DNA of 33,246 bases, from positions 1 to 33,246 of the forward strand of contig CALAWP010000008.1 in NCBI GenBank assembly GCA_937895345.1. Reading direction: 5' to 3'. This document shows positions 7,362 through 14,852 of the stretch, one piece after another. Position 1 is the stretch's first letter. Each line of letters begins with the position of its first letter. The position numbers and the translations under genes were made by a program. Under the pieces are notes generated by a model. The model saw only the letters and a list, made by a program, of their open reading frames with translations. It ran no database searches and was not told the origin of the DNA. The DNA comes from an uncultured Paenibacillus sp. (lineage in GTDB: Bacteria; Bacillota; Bacilli; Paenibacillales; Paenibacillaceae).

Positions 7362-8423
7362 ATGCAGATGTTAGAAATTAATCCGGTCATCTTTACGATC
7401 GGCACGCTGTCCGTGCGCTGGTACGGCGTCATTCTGGGCGCGGCGGCGCTTGTCGGGCTGCTGCTGGCCGTCCGGGAAGGCAAGCGCTTCGGCATCAAGT
7501 CGGAGTTCTTTATGGATCTGCTCCTGTTCGGAGCTCCATCGGCCATTATCGGGGCGAGAATTTATTATGTCGCTTTCAAATGGGAAGATTATAAGGACAA
7601 CCTGTGGGATGTATTTAAAATATGGGAAGGCGGCATCGCCATCTACGGCGCCATCATCGGCGCGTTTGTGTGCGGATTCATCTATGCCCGTGCCAAAGGA
7701 TACAACTTTTTGCGCATCGTCGACATTTGCGTGCCGTCGCTCCTTGCGGGCCAAATGATCGGGCGCTGGGGCAATTTCATGAATCAGGAAGCCTACGGCG
7801 CGCCTGTTTCGGAAGAGTTTCTGCGGAACACGCTCCATATTCCGAACTTTATCGTGGAGCAAATGTTTATCGTCGACGCGGCTTATCCGGAAGGCGCATT
7901 CCGCCACCCGGCGTTTCTGTACGAATCGCTCTGGAGCCTGGTCGGTTTGGCTATTTTGTTCGTGCTGCGGCGTCAAAAGTTTCTTCGTGCCGGCGAACTG
8001 ATGGCATCTTATTTCATATGGTATTCGATCGGGCGGTTTTTTATCGAGGCGCTGCGCATCGACAGCCTCGCGTTTATCGGACCGCAGTGGCTGGCGTCGT
8101 TCATTAACGGCTTATGGTCGCCGATGAAGCTGGTATTCACGCCCGGCTATCTGGATCCGGCCTACGGCAACATCCGCATCTCCCAACTGCTGGCGCTGGC
8201 GCTCATCCTGGCTTCTCTTGCGTTCGTAATCGTTCGCCGCATCACCGGCAGGGCATCGGTGCGTTATGCCGATCCGATCGTAAGCAGCCGTCCGGAGACC
8301 GTTGCGGCGGGGCAGGCCGGCAACATGGAGGATCGCGGGCAAGACCGCGGCAACGATGAAGAGAGTGACGAAGAAAAGGCCGGCCGCGGCGGCGAGGAAC
8401 CGCAGCAGCGGGACGGAAATTAA
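7362..8423 (+). CDS. lgt: Prolipoprotein diacylglyceryl transferase
   Basis: Integral membrane enzyme (353 aa) that transfers diacylglycerol from phosphatidylglycerol to the lipobox cysteine of prolipoproteins, the first step of lipoprotein maturation. It has about seven hydrophobic segments. The family signature GRWGNFMNQEAYG is at 134-146, and the HPAFLYES block at 182-189 holds the conserved Lgt residues. The tail after residue about 300 is a hydrophilic, Glu/Arg/Gly-rich extension (EDRGQDRGNDEESDEE) longer than in most Lgt proteins. RBS GAGGAGA is at about 7344. The 124-bp gap before it contains only a small GAAGGA/TCCTTC hairpin. Confidence 0.96.
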   Translation: MQMLEINPVIFTIGTLSVRWYGVILGAAALVGLLLAVREGKRFGIKSEFFMDLLLFGAPSAIIGARIYYVAFKWEDYKDNLWDVFKIWEGGIAIYGAIIGAFVCGFIYARAKGYNFLRIVDICVPSLLAGQMIGRWGNFMNQEAYGAPVSEEFLRNTLHIPNFIVEQMFIVDAAYPEGAFRHPAFLYESLWSLVGLAILFVLRRQKFLRAGELMASYFIWYSIGRFFIEALRIDSLAFIGPQWLASFINGLWSPMKLVFTPGYLDPAYGNIRISQLLALALILASLAFVIVRRITGRASVRYADPIVSSRPETVAAGQAGNMEDRGQDRGNDEESDEEKAGRGGEEPQQRDGN

Positions 8424-8459
8424 ATCGGACAACCGGTCGTACAGGAGGAAATGGCTGCA

Positions 8460-9131
8460 ATGAATCGACAAATACGTACGATGCTGTTCGATTTGGACGG
8501 CACTATATTGGATACGAATGAATTGATTATCCGCTCATTTTTGGAGGCGCTGAAGGGGACGGTGCCGGAAGACTTCGGGCGGGAGCACATCATTCCGAGC
8601 ATGGGTCAGCCGCTGACGGACCAGATGAAGCTGTTTTCGGGCTTGGACGACGTGACGCATCTGGTGAGCGCCTACCGGGAAGTGAATCTTCGTTTGCATG
8701 ACGAATTGGTCCGCCCTTTTGCTTACGTCAACGAGGTGCTGGAGCGGCTGCATAAGGAAGGCGTCGCGATCGGGGTCGTCACGACGAAGATGAGAATGAC
8801 GACGGAGCGCGGCTTGAAGTTTGTCGGAATCGATAAATTTGTGGACGCGATCGTGACGATTGACGATGTCGAGCATCCCAAGCCTCATCCGGAGCCGGTT
8901 CTCCAGGGGCTTGCGCTGCTGAAGGCCGATCCCGCCGACGCCATTATGGTGGGCGACAGCGTGGTGGACATGCAGTCGGCGGCGGCGGCGGGCGTGGCCG
9001 GAGTTGGCGTATCCTGGTCGCTGAAGGGCGCCCAGGTGCTGAGAGACGCCGGAGCCTCCTGGGTGATCGACGATATGAGGGAGCTGTACGCGTTCGCCGG
9101 ATTGGAGCTGGGAGCGAGTGAGAAACGTTGA
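8460..9131 (+). CDS. ppaX: Pyrophosphatase PpaX (HAD family)
   Basis: Cytosolic HAD-type phosphatase (223 aa) that hydrolyses the pyrophosphate released by HprK when it dephosphorylates Ser-P-HPr. The nucleophile motif is FDLDGTILDTNELI (from residue 10), and the motif IV region is MVGDSVVDMQSAAAAG. The NTNELI-like sequence after DLDGT is typical of PpaX. Start choice: ATG 8451 lies only 2 nt from AGGAGG (8443-8448), whereas ATG 8460 is 11 nt away and gives an N-terminus like that of B. subtilis PpaX, so 8460 is preferred. It follows lgt by 36 bp and its 3' end overlaps the next gene by 14 bp. Confidence 0.93.
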   Translation: MNRQIRTMLFDLDGTILDTNELIIRSFLEALKGTVPEDFGREHIIPSMGQPLTDQMKLFSGLDDVTHLVSAYREVNLRLHDELVRPFAYVNEVLERLHKEGVAIGVVTTKMRMTTERGLKFVGIDKFVDAIVTIDDVEHPKPHPEPVLQGLALLKADPADAIMVGDSVVDMQSAAAAGVAGVGVSWSLKGAQVLRDAGASWVIDDMRELYAFAGLELGASEKR

Positions 9132-9636
9132 GCGTTATCCCGTTGAGGGGCCCAACGCGCTCTGGCAAGTGTACTCTACGGTCAGCCGGGTTAAAGCGGT
9201 GCGCAATTTCATCGTGATTCAGCTTGCGCGGTATTGTCCGTCGCTTCCGCTGAAAAACTGGATGTACCGCCGTTTGCTGGGCATGAAGGTAGGCGAGCAT
9301 GCCGCGTTTGCGCTGATGGTGATGGTAGACGTGTTTTTTCCCGAGCGGATAACGGTCGGGCGCGATACTGTCATCGGCTATAACACAACGATCTTGACGC
9401 ACGAGTATTTGATCAAGGAATACAGGCTGGGCGACGTCGTCATCGGCGATCATGTCATGATTGGCGCCAACACGACGATATTGCCCGGCGTGACGATCGG
9501 CGATCATGCCGTCGTCGCCGCAGGCTCGGTCGTTCATAAGGACGTGCCGGCTTACGCCTTTGTCGGGGGCAATCCGATAAGGACGATCGAACGGCGGGAA
9601 ACGGAACGCGACCGCGAACCGTCGCAGTCTTTATAA
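9118..9636 (+). CDS. yvoF: Left-handed beta-helix acyltransferase (YvoF type)
   Basis: Probable O-acetyltransferase of the hexapeptide-repeat (LbH) superfamily, 172 aa. Repeats of the form (I/V)G-x4 run from about residue 74 to 150 (ITVGRDTVIGYNTTI ... VVIGDHVMIGANTTI ... VTIGDHAVVAAGSVV), ending in the VPAYAFVGGNPIR loop common to maltose/NodL-type acetyltransferases. The start is GTG 9118, inside the end of ppaX, so translation is probably coupled. The same gene sits between ppaX and hisZ in B. subtilis (yvoF); its acceptor substrate is not known. Confidence 0.85.
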   Translation: MRNVERYPVEGPNALWQVYSTVSRVKAVRNFIVIQLARYCPSLPLKNWMYRRLLGMKVGEHAAFALMVMVDVFFPERITVGRDTVIGYNTTILTHEYLIKEYRLGDVVIGDHVMIGANTTILPGVTIGDHAVVAAGSVVHKDVPAYAFVGGNPIRTIERRETERDREPSQSL

Positions 9637-9644
9637 GATACATG

Positions 9645-9700
9645 AACCTCTATTTGCGGCCGCTCACAAACGGATCGGCTTCGATAGAGGTTTTGTCTTT
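9645..9700 (+). terminator. Probable terminator after the hprK-yvoF operon
   Basis: Nine-base-pair stem AACCTCTAT (9645-9653) / ATAGAGGTT (9684-9692), then TTTTGTCTTT. It separates the hprK operon from the histidine operon. The loop is about 30 nt. Confidence 0.65.
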
Positions 9701-9799
9701 ATAGGAAGGTCATCCGACGCCTTGACGAAGAGAGGGTTTCATGCTATTATTTTCTTTACTTTGATAGTATGGTAACATGGTAGTACGGTGTCGCTTTAA

Positions 9800-9805
9800 T
9801 ATAAT
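9800..9805 (+). promoter_or_regulatory. Possible -10 element for the his operon
   Basis: A perfect TATAAT lies 24 bp upstream of the hisZ start codon in an A/T-rich stretch. No good -35 box stands 16-18 bp upstream; TTGATA at 9761-9766 is too far away. The 128 bp between the terminator and hisZ contain no T-box signature, so tRNA-His-dependent antitermination is not supported here. Confidence 0.35.
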
Positions 9806-9828
9806 AAAGTAAATGTGGTGAAACCGAA

Positions 9829-11055
9829 ATGTCGAAACCGAAGGTGTTCGAAAAGCCGATTGGCTTGAAGGATTATTTGCCCGACGCGGTCCGCAAGCTG
9901 AGACATATCGAGCGGAACGTGCTGGACTGCATGCAAGGCTGGGGCTACGAGCAAATTATAACTCCAACCATGGAATATTACGATACGGTCGGCGTGGCCA
10001 GCTCGACGTCCGACCATAAGCTGTATAAGCTGCTGAACAACCGGGGCACGACGCTGGTGCTGCGTTCGGACATAACGGGACCGATTGCCCGGGTCGTATC
10101 GTCTCTGCTCAAGGAGGCGGAGTTTCCGGTGCGCTTGTCGTATCACGCCAACGTATTTCGCTCCATCGAGGAGGAAGCGGGTCGCGAAGCGGAGTTTTTC
10201 CAGACCGGCGTCGAGCTGGTAGGCGATTCGTCCGCCGAGGCGGATGCGGAGGTCGTGGCGCTCGCGATTGCTTCCTTGAAGGCTGCCGGCGTCGAGCGGT
10301 TCAGGATTGCGATCGGCCACGTCGGCTTTCTGAACGGCTTGCTGGATGAAGCGCTGCCCGGACGAATCGAGGAGCAGGAGCTGCTCAAGTCCTGCTTGCT
10401 GGGCCGCGACTATGTCGGTTACCGGGAGCAGCTTGGCCGCTTGCAGCTGGAGGAGCCGGTGCAACACGAGCTGGAAGGCATTCTCCGGCTGCGTGGCGGC
10501 GGAGAAATTTGCGATCAGGCGATGGCACTCAGCACGGACCAGACCGCAAGGGAATCGATCCGTCACTTGTGCGAGATATGGGAAGTGCTGAAGGCTTACG
10601 GCGTGAACGAGCATGTGCTGATCGATCTGACGATGATCGGCGACTTCTCTTATTATACCGGCATGACCTTTGAAGGTTACGCCGCGGACCTCGGTTTTCC
10701 GGTCGTCAGCGGCGGCCGCTACGACAACCTGCTGGCCCAGTTCGGCCGGCCGGCCCCCGCGACGGGATTTGCGCTGAAGACGACCCGCATCCTGGAGCTG
10801 CTCGGCGCCGATGCGGACGATGCGGTCGCGCGTACGCTTATCGCCTACGACGAGGCGGGCAGAGCCGAAGCCCTTGCGGCGGCCGGAGCGCTGCGCGCCC
10901 GAGGCGAGGCAGCTGTTACCGCCCGCTTGGACGATGCGTTGCGCAAGCTGGTGCAGAACGGCTTGCCGAAAGGGCCGTTCGCCTACAAAGGAATGACATT
11001 TGCGTCGCTCAGCTTGTACGAGGGCGCAACGGGGAAAGGAGACGGCGGACGATGA
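9829..11055 (+). CDS. hisZ: ATP phosphoribosyltransferase regulatory subunit
   Basis: Histidyl-tRNA-synthetase paralogue (408 aa) that lacks aminoacylation activity and forms a hetero-octamer with short-form HisG, making it active and feedback-sensitive to histidine. Visible class II synthetase motifs: motif 2-like region TTLVLRSDITGPIARVV, FRSIEEEAGREAEFFQTGVELVG, and the late glycine-rich block TFEGYAADLGFPVVSGGRYDNLL. The anticodon-binding domain of true HisRS is absent, as expected. It is the first gene of the his operon; its stop overlaps the hisG start in ATGA. Confidence 0.95.
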   Translation: MSKPKVFEKPIGLKDYLPDAVRKLRHIERNVLDCMQGWGYEQIITPTMEYYDTVGVASSTSDHKLYKLLNNRGTTLVLRSDITGPIARVVSSLLKEAEFPVRLSYHANVFRSIEEEAGREAEFFQTGVELVGDSSAEADAEVVALAIASLKAAGVERFRIAIGHVGFLNGLLDEALPGRIEEQELLKSCLLGRDYVGYREQLGRLQLEEPVQHELEGILRLRGGGEICDQAMALSTDQTARESIRHLCEIWEVLKAYGVNEHVLIDLTMIGDFSYYTGMTFEGYAADLGFPVVSGGRYDNLLAQFGRPAPATGFALKTTRILELLGADADDAVARTLIAYDEAGRAEALAAAGALRARGEAAVTARLDDALRKLVQNGLPKGPFAYKGMTFASLSLYEGATGKGDGGR

Positions 11056-11696
11056 ACGGACAACCTGCGGACATATTGAAGGTCGCGATGCCGAAGGGCC
11101 GCATATATAAGCAAGCCTCGAAGCTGTTCCGGGATGCCGGACTGCCGATCCCGAGCGATTTTGACGATACGCGAAAGCTTATTATCGAGGTGCCCGAAGC
11201 ACGGATGGAGTTTATAATGGCCAAACCCGTCGACGTTCCGACGTACGTGGAATACGGCGTAGCGGATATCGGCATCGTCGGCAAGGACGTGCTGATGGAG
11301 GAGGATAAGGACGTCTACGAGCTGCTGGATCTCGGCATCGCCAAATGCCGGATGTCGGTCATCGGCCTGCCGGACTGGAAGCCGACGATTCATCCGCGCG
11401 TGGCGACCAAATATCCGAACGTGGCGTCGGCGTATTTCCGTGAGCAAGGACAGCAGGTAGAAGTGATCAAGCTGAACGGCTCCATCGAGCTTGCGCCCCT
11501 TATCGGGCTGGCCGACCGGATCGTCGACATGGTGGAGACGGGCCAGACGCTGCGGGAGAACGGTCTTGTGGAGCAGGAGCAAATCTTCGGCATTACGAGC
11601 CGTCTGATCGCGAACCGGGTCAGCTACCGGATGAAAAACGACAGCATTCAAAGCCTGTGCGACAGGCTGCAGGCGACGCTTGCGGCGCGGTTGTAA
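11052..11696 (+). CDS. hisG: ATP phosphoribosyltransferase, short form
   Basis: First step of histidine synthesis: ATP + PRPP to N1-phosphoribosyl-ATP. At 214 aa it is the short form, lacking the C-terminal regulatory domain and so dependent on HisZ, encoded just upstream. Conserved blocks: MPKGRIYKQA near the N-terminus, EYGVADIGIVGKDVL (about 58-72), and the PRPP-binding loop LADRIVDMVETGQTLRENGL. It overlaps hisZ by 4 bp. PRPP could come from the synthetase encoded downstream of the operon. Confidence 0.97.
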   Translation: MNGQPADILKVAMPKGRIYKQASKLFRDAGLPIPSDFDDTRKLIIEVPEARMEFIMAKPVDVPTYVEYGVADIGIVGKDVLMEEDKDVYELLDLGIAKCRMSVIGLPDWKPTIHPRVATKYPNVASAYFREQGQQVEVIKLNGSIELAPLIGLADRIVDMVETGQTLRENGLVEQEQIFGITSRLIANRVSYRMKNDSIQSLCDRLQATLAARL

Positions 11697-11771
11697 GGAT
11701 AAGCGCGAAATGCGGATGTGAGGATAAGCGAAGAACGAGGATGTATAGATAGGCGCAGAACCGCCAGGTGG
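11696..11771 (+). repeat. 25-26 bp tandem repeat in the hisG-hisD gap
   Basis: Three degenerate tandem units begin at 11696, 11721 and 11747 (pattern AGGATAAGCG-n5-CGAGGATGT), directly after the hisG stop codon. The rest of the 173-bp gap up to hisD shows no gene; the hisD ribosome site is at about 11856-11865. Two other his gene junctions also carry repeats. Confidence 0.6.
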
Positions 11772-11869
11772 ACCGCGGCCATACGAATTGGTTTGTGGAG
11801 CAGGCGGTTGTGAATATATGGAGCGACGGCCGGTTGGCCGGACGGAAATGAACGAAAGGGGCGGAGCGC

Positions 11870-13159
11870 ATGCGAGTGATGCGAGCGGAGCAGTTCGGAT
11901 TGAAGCGCGAGGTGGAATACGGAACGCCGGAGCAAAATGAATCGGCCCTGACGATCGTCGCGGACGTCAAGGCGGAAGGAGACGCGGCCTTGCTGCGGTA
12001 TACGGAGCGGCACGACGGGGTGAAGCTGGACGCCTCGTCGCTGCGCGTGACGCAGGCGGAAATCGAGGCGGCGTACGGGGAAGTCGACGCCGCGTTTCTG
12101 GAGGCGATCCGCGAGGCCGCCGCCAATATTCGCGCTTTCCACGAGAAGCAAATGCGCAACTCGTGGATGGACGTGCAGCCGGACGGGACGATGCTGGGGC
12201 AGATCATGCGGCCGCTTCAGCGCGTCGGCGTATACGTGCCCGGCGGCAAAGCGGCGTACCCTTCGTCCGTGCTGATGAACGTCATTCCGGCGCAGGTGGC
12301 CGGCGTGCCGGAGATCGTCATGGTGACGCCGCCGGCAACCGGCGGCAAGGAAGGGATCGACCCGTACATTCTCGTTGCGGCGGCCGAAGCCGGCGTGCGC
12401 GAGCTGTACCGGGTCGGAGGAGCGCAGGCGATTGCCGCGCTGGCTTACGGCACGGAAACGATCGCCCCGGTCGACAAAATATGCGGACCGGGCAACATCT
12501 ACGTGGCGCTGGCGAAGCGCGCCGTCTTCGGCGCCGTCGATATCGACAGCATCGCCGGACCGAGCGAAATCGTCGTGCTGGCAGACGACGGCGCCGATGC
12601 CGCCTACATTGCGGCCGACCTGCTGTCGCAGGCGGAGCACGACGAGATGGCGTCTTCCATTCTGGTGACGCCTTCGGAGCGCCTCGCCCAAGCGGTCGCC
12701 GCAGAGGTGGAGCGCCAGCTGAAGGAGCTTCCGCGAGAGGCGATCGCGCGCAGCTCGATCGACAACTACGGCGCCGCGCTGCTGGTCGATTCGCTGGAGG
12801 AAGGCATCGACGTCGTCAACAAGCTGGCGCCGGAGCATCTGGAGGTGCTGACGGAAGATCCGATGCGACTGCTCGGGTTTATCCGCAACGCGGGCGCGAT
12901 ATTCCTCGGGCCGTACAGCTCGGAGCCGGTTGGCGACTATTTTGCGGGACCGAACCATATTATCCCGACGAACGGCACGGCGCGGTTTTCGTCGCCGGTG
13001 AACGTGGACGATTTTATGAAAAAATCGAGTCTAATCTATTACAGCAAGGAAGCTCTGATGGCGAACGGGGACAAAATTATGACGCTCGCCCGTCACGAAG
13101 GGCTGGAAGGACACGCCCGCGCGATCGAGATTCGGCTGCGCAAAGAACGGGAGGCGTAA
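11870..13159 (+). CDS. hisD: Histidinol dehydrogenase
   Basis: Zinc enzyme (429 aa) that oxidises L-histidinol to L-histidine in two NAD-dependent steps, the end of the pathway. Family blocks in order: VGVYVPGGKAAYPSSVLM, GAQAIAALAYGTETI, KICGPGNIYVALAKR, DSIAGPSEIVVLAD, the zinc-site segment LLSQAEHDE, the catalytic LAPEHLE and GPNHIIPTNGTARFSSPV. Length is normal and no key block is missing. ATG 11870 has AAGGGGCGGAG 5-14 nt upstream. Confidence 0.97.
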   Translation: MRVMRAEQFGLKREVEYGTPEQNESALTIVADVKAEGDAALLRYTERHDGVKLDASSLRVTQAEIEAAYGEVDAAFLEAIREAAANIRAFHEKQMRNSWMDVQPDGTMLGQIMRPLQRVGVYVPGGKAAYPSSVLMNVIPAQVAGVPEIVMVTPPATGGKEGIDPYILVAAAEAGVRELYRVGGAQAIAALAYGTETIAPVDKICGPGNIYVALAKRAVFGAVDIDSIAGPSEIVVLADDGADAAYIAADLLSQAEHDEMASSILVTPSERLAQAVAAEVERQLKELPREAIARSSIDNYGAALLVDSLEEGIDVVNKLAPEHLEVLTEDPMRLLGFIRNAGAIFLGPYSSEPVGDYFAGPNHIIPTNGTARFSSPVNVDDFMKKSSLIYYSKEALMANGDKIMTLARHEGLEGHARAIEIRLRKEREA

Positions 13160-13237
13160 GGGGCTCCCGGCTTCGTAGGCGCCATGCCGCGCGAGCGGCT
13201 GTCTCTGAAAGGGCGGAGCACAGCGGTCCATTGCATC

Positions 13238-13283
13238 GTTACAGCGCGAGGAGCCGGCTCGTAACAGCGCGAGACGCCGGCTT
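13238..13283 (+). repeat. 23-bp direct repeat in the hisD-hisB gap
   Basis: Two imperfect copies of GT(T/A)ACAGCGCGAG followed by an AGCCGGCT-like end lie at 13238-13259 and 13261-13283. They sit in the 200-bp gap between hisD (ends 13159) and hisB (starts 13360), which holds no gene I can support. The hisB ribosome site GAAAGAAGGGG is at about 13338-13348. Confidence 0.5.
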
Positions 13284-13359
13284 GCTCGCGGAGCAAACTT
13301 CATAGCAGGTAAAGTTAAGCGGTATAAAGCAACCATGCGGAAAGAAGGGGTAATCAATC

Positions 13360-13959
13360 ATGGCAGAGCAAGCGGTGCGCAAGGCGTCGGTCGCGCGCAA
13401 GACGAACGAAACGGATATTACATTGACTTTCGGAGTGGACGGCACCGGGGAGACGAAGCTGGATACGGACGTTCCTTTTCTCAACCATATGCTCGATCTG
13501 TTCGCCAAGCACGGGCAATTCGATTTGCATGTGGACGCCAAAGGCGATATTGAAATCGACGACCATCATACGGTGGAGGATATCGGCATTTGCCTCGGTC
13601 AGACGCTGCGCGAAGCGCTCGGGGACAAAAAAGGGATCAAACGTTACGCGAGCGTCTTCGTTCCGATGGATGAAGCGCTGGCTCAGGTCGTGGTCGACAT
13701 TAGCAATCGGCCGCATTTTGAATACCGTGCGGAATACCCGTCCACCCAGGTGGGCAGCTTTTCGACGGAGATGGTTCATGAGTTTCTGTGGAAGCTGGCG
13801 CTGGAGTCGCGCATTACGCTGCACGTCATCGTCCACTACGGCCACAATACGCATCATATGATCGAAGCGGTGTTCAAAGCGCTCGGCCGGGCGCTGGACG
13901 AAGCGACGAGCATCGATCCCCGCGTGCAAGGAGTGCCTTCGACGAAGGGAGTGCTGTAG
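13360..13959 (+). CDS. hisB: Imidazoleglycerol-phosphate dehydratase
   Basis: Mn-dependent dehydratase (199 aa) converting imidazole glycerol phosphate to imidazole acetol phosphate. The two metal-binding signatures are intact: DDHHTVED at 67-74 and GHNTHHMIE at 161-169. The substrate-contact block TDVPFLNHMLDLFAKHG is at 36-52. It is monofunctional; the E. coli-type phosphatase fusion is absent, so histidinol phosphatase must come from another gene not in this window. It ends one base before hisH. Confidence 0.97.
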   Translation: MAEQAVRKASVARKTNETDITLTFGVDGTGETKLDTDVPFLNHMLDLFAKHGQFDLHVDAKGDIEIDDHHTVEDIGICLGQTLREALGDKKGIKRYASVFVPMDEALAQVVVDISNRPHFEYRAEYPSTQVGSFSTEMVHEFLWKLALESRITLHVIVHYGHNTHHMIEAVFKALGRALDEATSIDPRVQGVPSTKGVL

Positions 13960-13960
13960 C

Positions 13961-14575
13961 ATGATCGCCATCATCGATTACGGCATGGGCAATTTGCACA
14001 GCGTAAGCAAAGCGGTGGAACGTTTGGGCCATGAGGCTGTCATAACGGCCGATCCGCAGACGATCGTGGAGGCGGACGGCGCGATTTTGCCGGGGGTGGG
14101 CGCCTTCGGCGACGCGATGGCCAACCTGCGCGAAACGAAGCTGGACGACGTAACGAAATATGTAGCGGCATCCGGCAAGCCGCTGCTGGGCATTTGTCTC
14201 GGCATGCAGCTGTTGTTCGGGGAGAGCGAGGAATACGGCTCGCACGAGGGGCTCGGCTTGCTGCCCGGCAAGGTGATCCGCTTCAGCGGCGGCTTTAAGG
14301 TGCCGCATATGGGCTGGAACAAGCTGAAGTTTCTGCAGAAGGACAGCCCGCTCTTTCAAGGGTTGGAGGAGGGGCACGTTTACTTCGTCCACTCGTACCA
14401 CGCGAAGCCGGAGACGGCCGCCGATCTGCTGGCGACGACGGATTACAACGGGGACGTAACGGCGATCGTCGGACGGGGCAACGTGTTCGGGATGCAGTTC
14501 CACCCGGAAAAGAGCGGCGAGCTCGGCATGGCGCTGCTGCGCAACTTCTTGCGGTTGGCGGAGCCGAAAGAGTAA
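13961..14575 (+). CDS. hisH: Imidazole glycerol phosphate synthase, glutaminase subunit
   Basis: Class I glutamine amidotransferase (204 aa) that supplies ammonia to HisF. The nucleophile is Cys79 in LLGICLGMQLLFGESEE; the catalytic His181 and Glu183 are in MQFHPEKSG. The oxyanion-loop region ILPGVGAFGDAM is at 42-53. In B. subtilis hisA lies between hisH and hisF; here the next gene is hisF after a 277-bp repeat-filled gap. Confidence 0.97.
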   Translation: MIAIIDYGMGNLHSVSKAVERLGHEAVITADPQTIVEADGAILPGVGAFGDAMANLRETKLDDVTKYVAASGKPLLGICLGMQLLFGESEEYGSHEGLGLLPGKVIRFSGGFKVPHMGWNKLKFLQKDSPLFQGLEEGHVYFVHSYHAKPETAADLLATTDYNGDVTAIVGRGNVFGMQFHPEKSGELGMALLRNFLRLAEPKE

Positions 14576-14602
14576 GCTTCGGAATGGTGCCGAGTGGTGG
14601 GC

Positions 14603-14681
14603 TTGTAAGGCTGAAAAAGTGACTTACAGCGTTGGCATGGTGCCGATCTCGGGCTGTAAGGCTGAAAAAGTGACTTACAGC
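14603..14681 (+). repeat. Duplicated hairpin repeat (51-bp period) in the hisH-hisF gap
   Basis: Two copies of a 27-bp sequence starting TGTAAGGCTGAAAAAGTG and ending ACTTACAG (14603-14630 and 14653-14681) lie 51 bp apart, with ATGGTGCCGA before or between them. In the second copy GCTGTAAG can pair with CTTACAGC, giving an 8-bp hairpin. No T tract follows, so this is not a terminator. It occupies the position where hisA is expected. Confidence 0.75.
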
Positions 14682-14725
14682 GCAGCAGGCACCGGCCGAG
14701 GATCCGGTTGAGCGGCGGCGCGCTC

Positions 14726-14850
14726 AGGTGCGGCGGAAGGACATAGGCCGGCGTAAAAGGTGCGGCGGATGGAATATAGGCCGGCACGAAAGGTGCGGCG
14801 GAAGGAACATAAGCCGGCGCGAAAGGCGCGGCGAGAGGAAGGAGAGGGAG
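14726..14850 (+). repeat. 32-33 bp tandem repeat directly upstream of hisF
   Basis: Units start at 14726, 14758, 14791 and (truncated) 14824, each with AGGTGCGGCGGA and then a CATA(G/A)GCCGGC core. The last unit runs into the hisF ribosome site GGAAGGAGAGGG (about 14838-14849). The frame through units 2-4 is open into hisF and would add an Arg/Lys-rich repeat peptide, but the conserved HisF start is the ATG at 14853. Confidence 0.75.
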
Positions 14851-14852
14851 AC

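Noticed and set aside
9701..9828. T-box or his leader attenuator upstream of hisZ
   Set aside because: The interval is only 128 bp and shows no T-box motif, no run of His codons and no terminator/antiterminator pair.
14653..14681. Terminator between hisH and hisF
   Set aside because: The hairpin GCTGTAAG/CTTACAGC is not followed by a T tract and is duplicated, so it is treated as a repeat.
14760..14852. N-terminal extension of HisF encoded by the tandem repeat
   Set aside because: HisF proteins begin at MLAKRIIPCLDVKDGR; a good ribosome site precedes that ATG and the extension is pure repeat.
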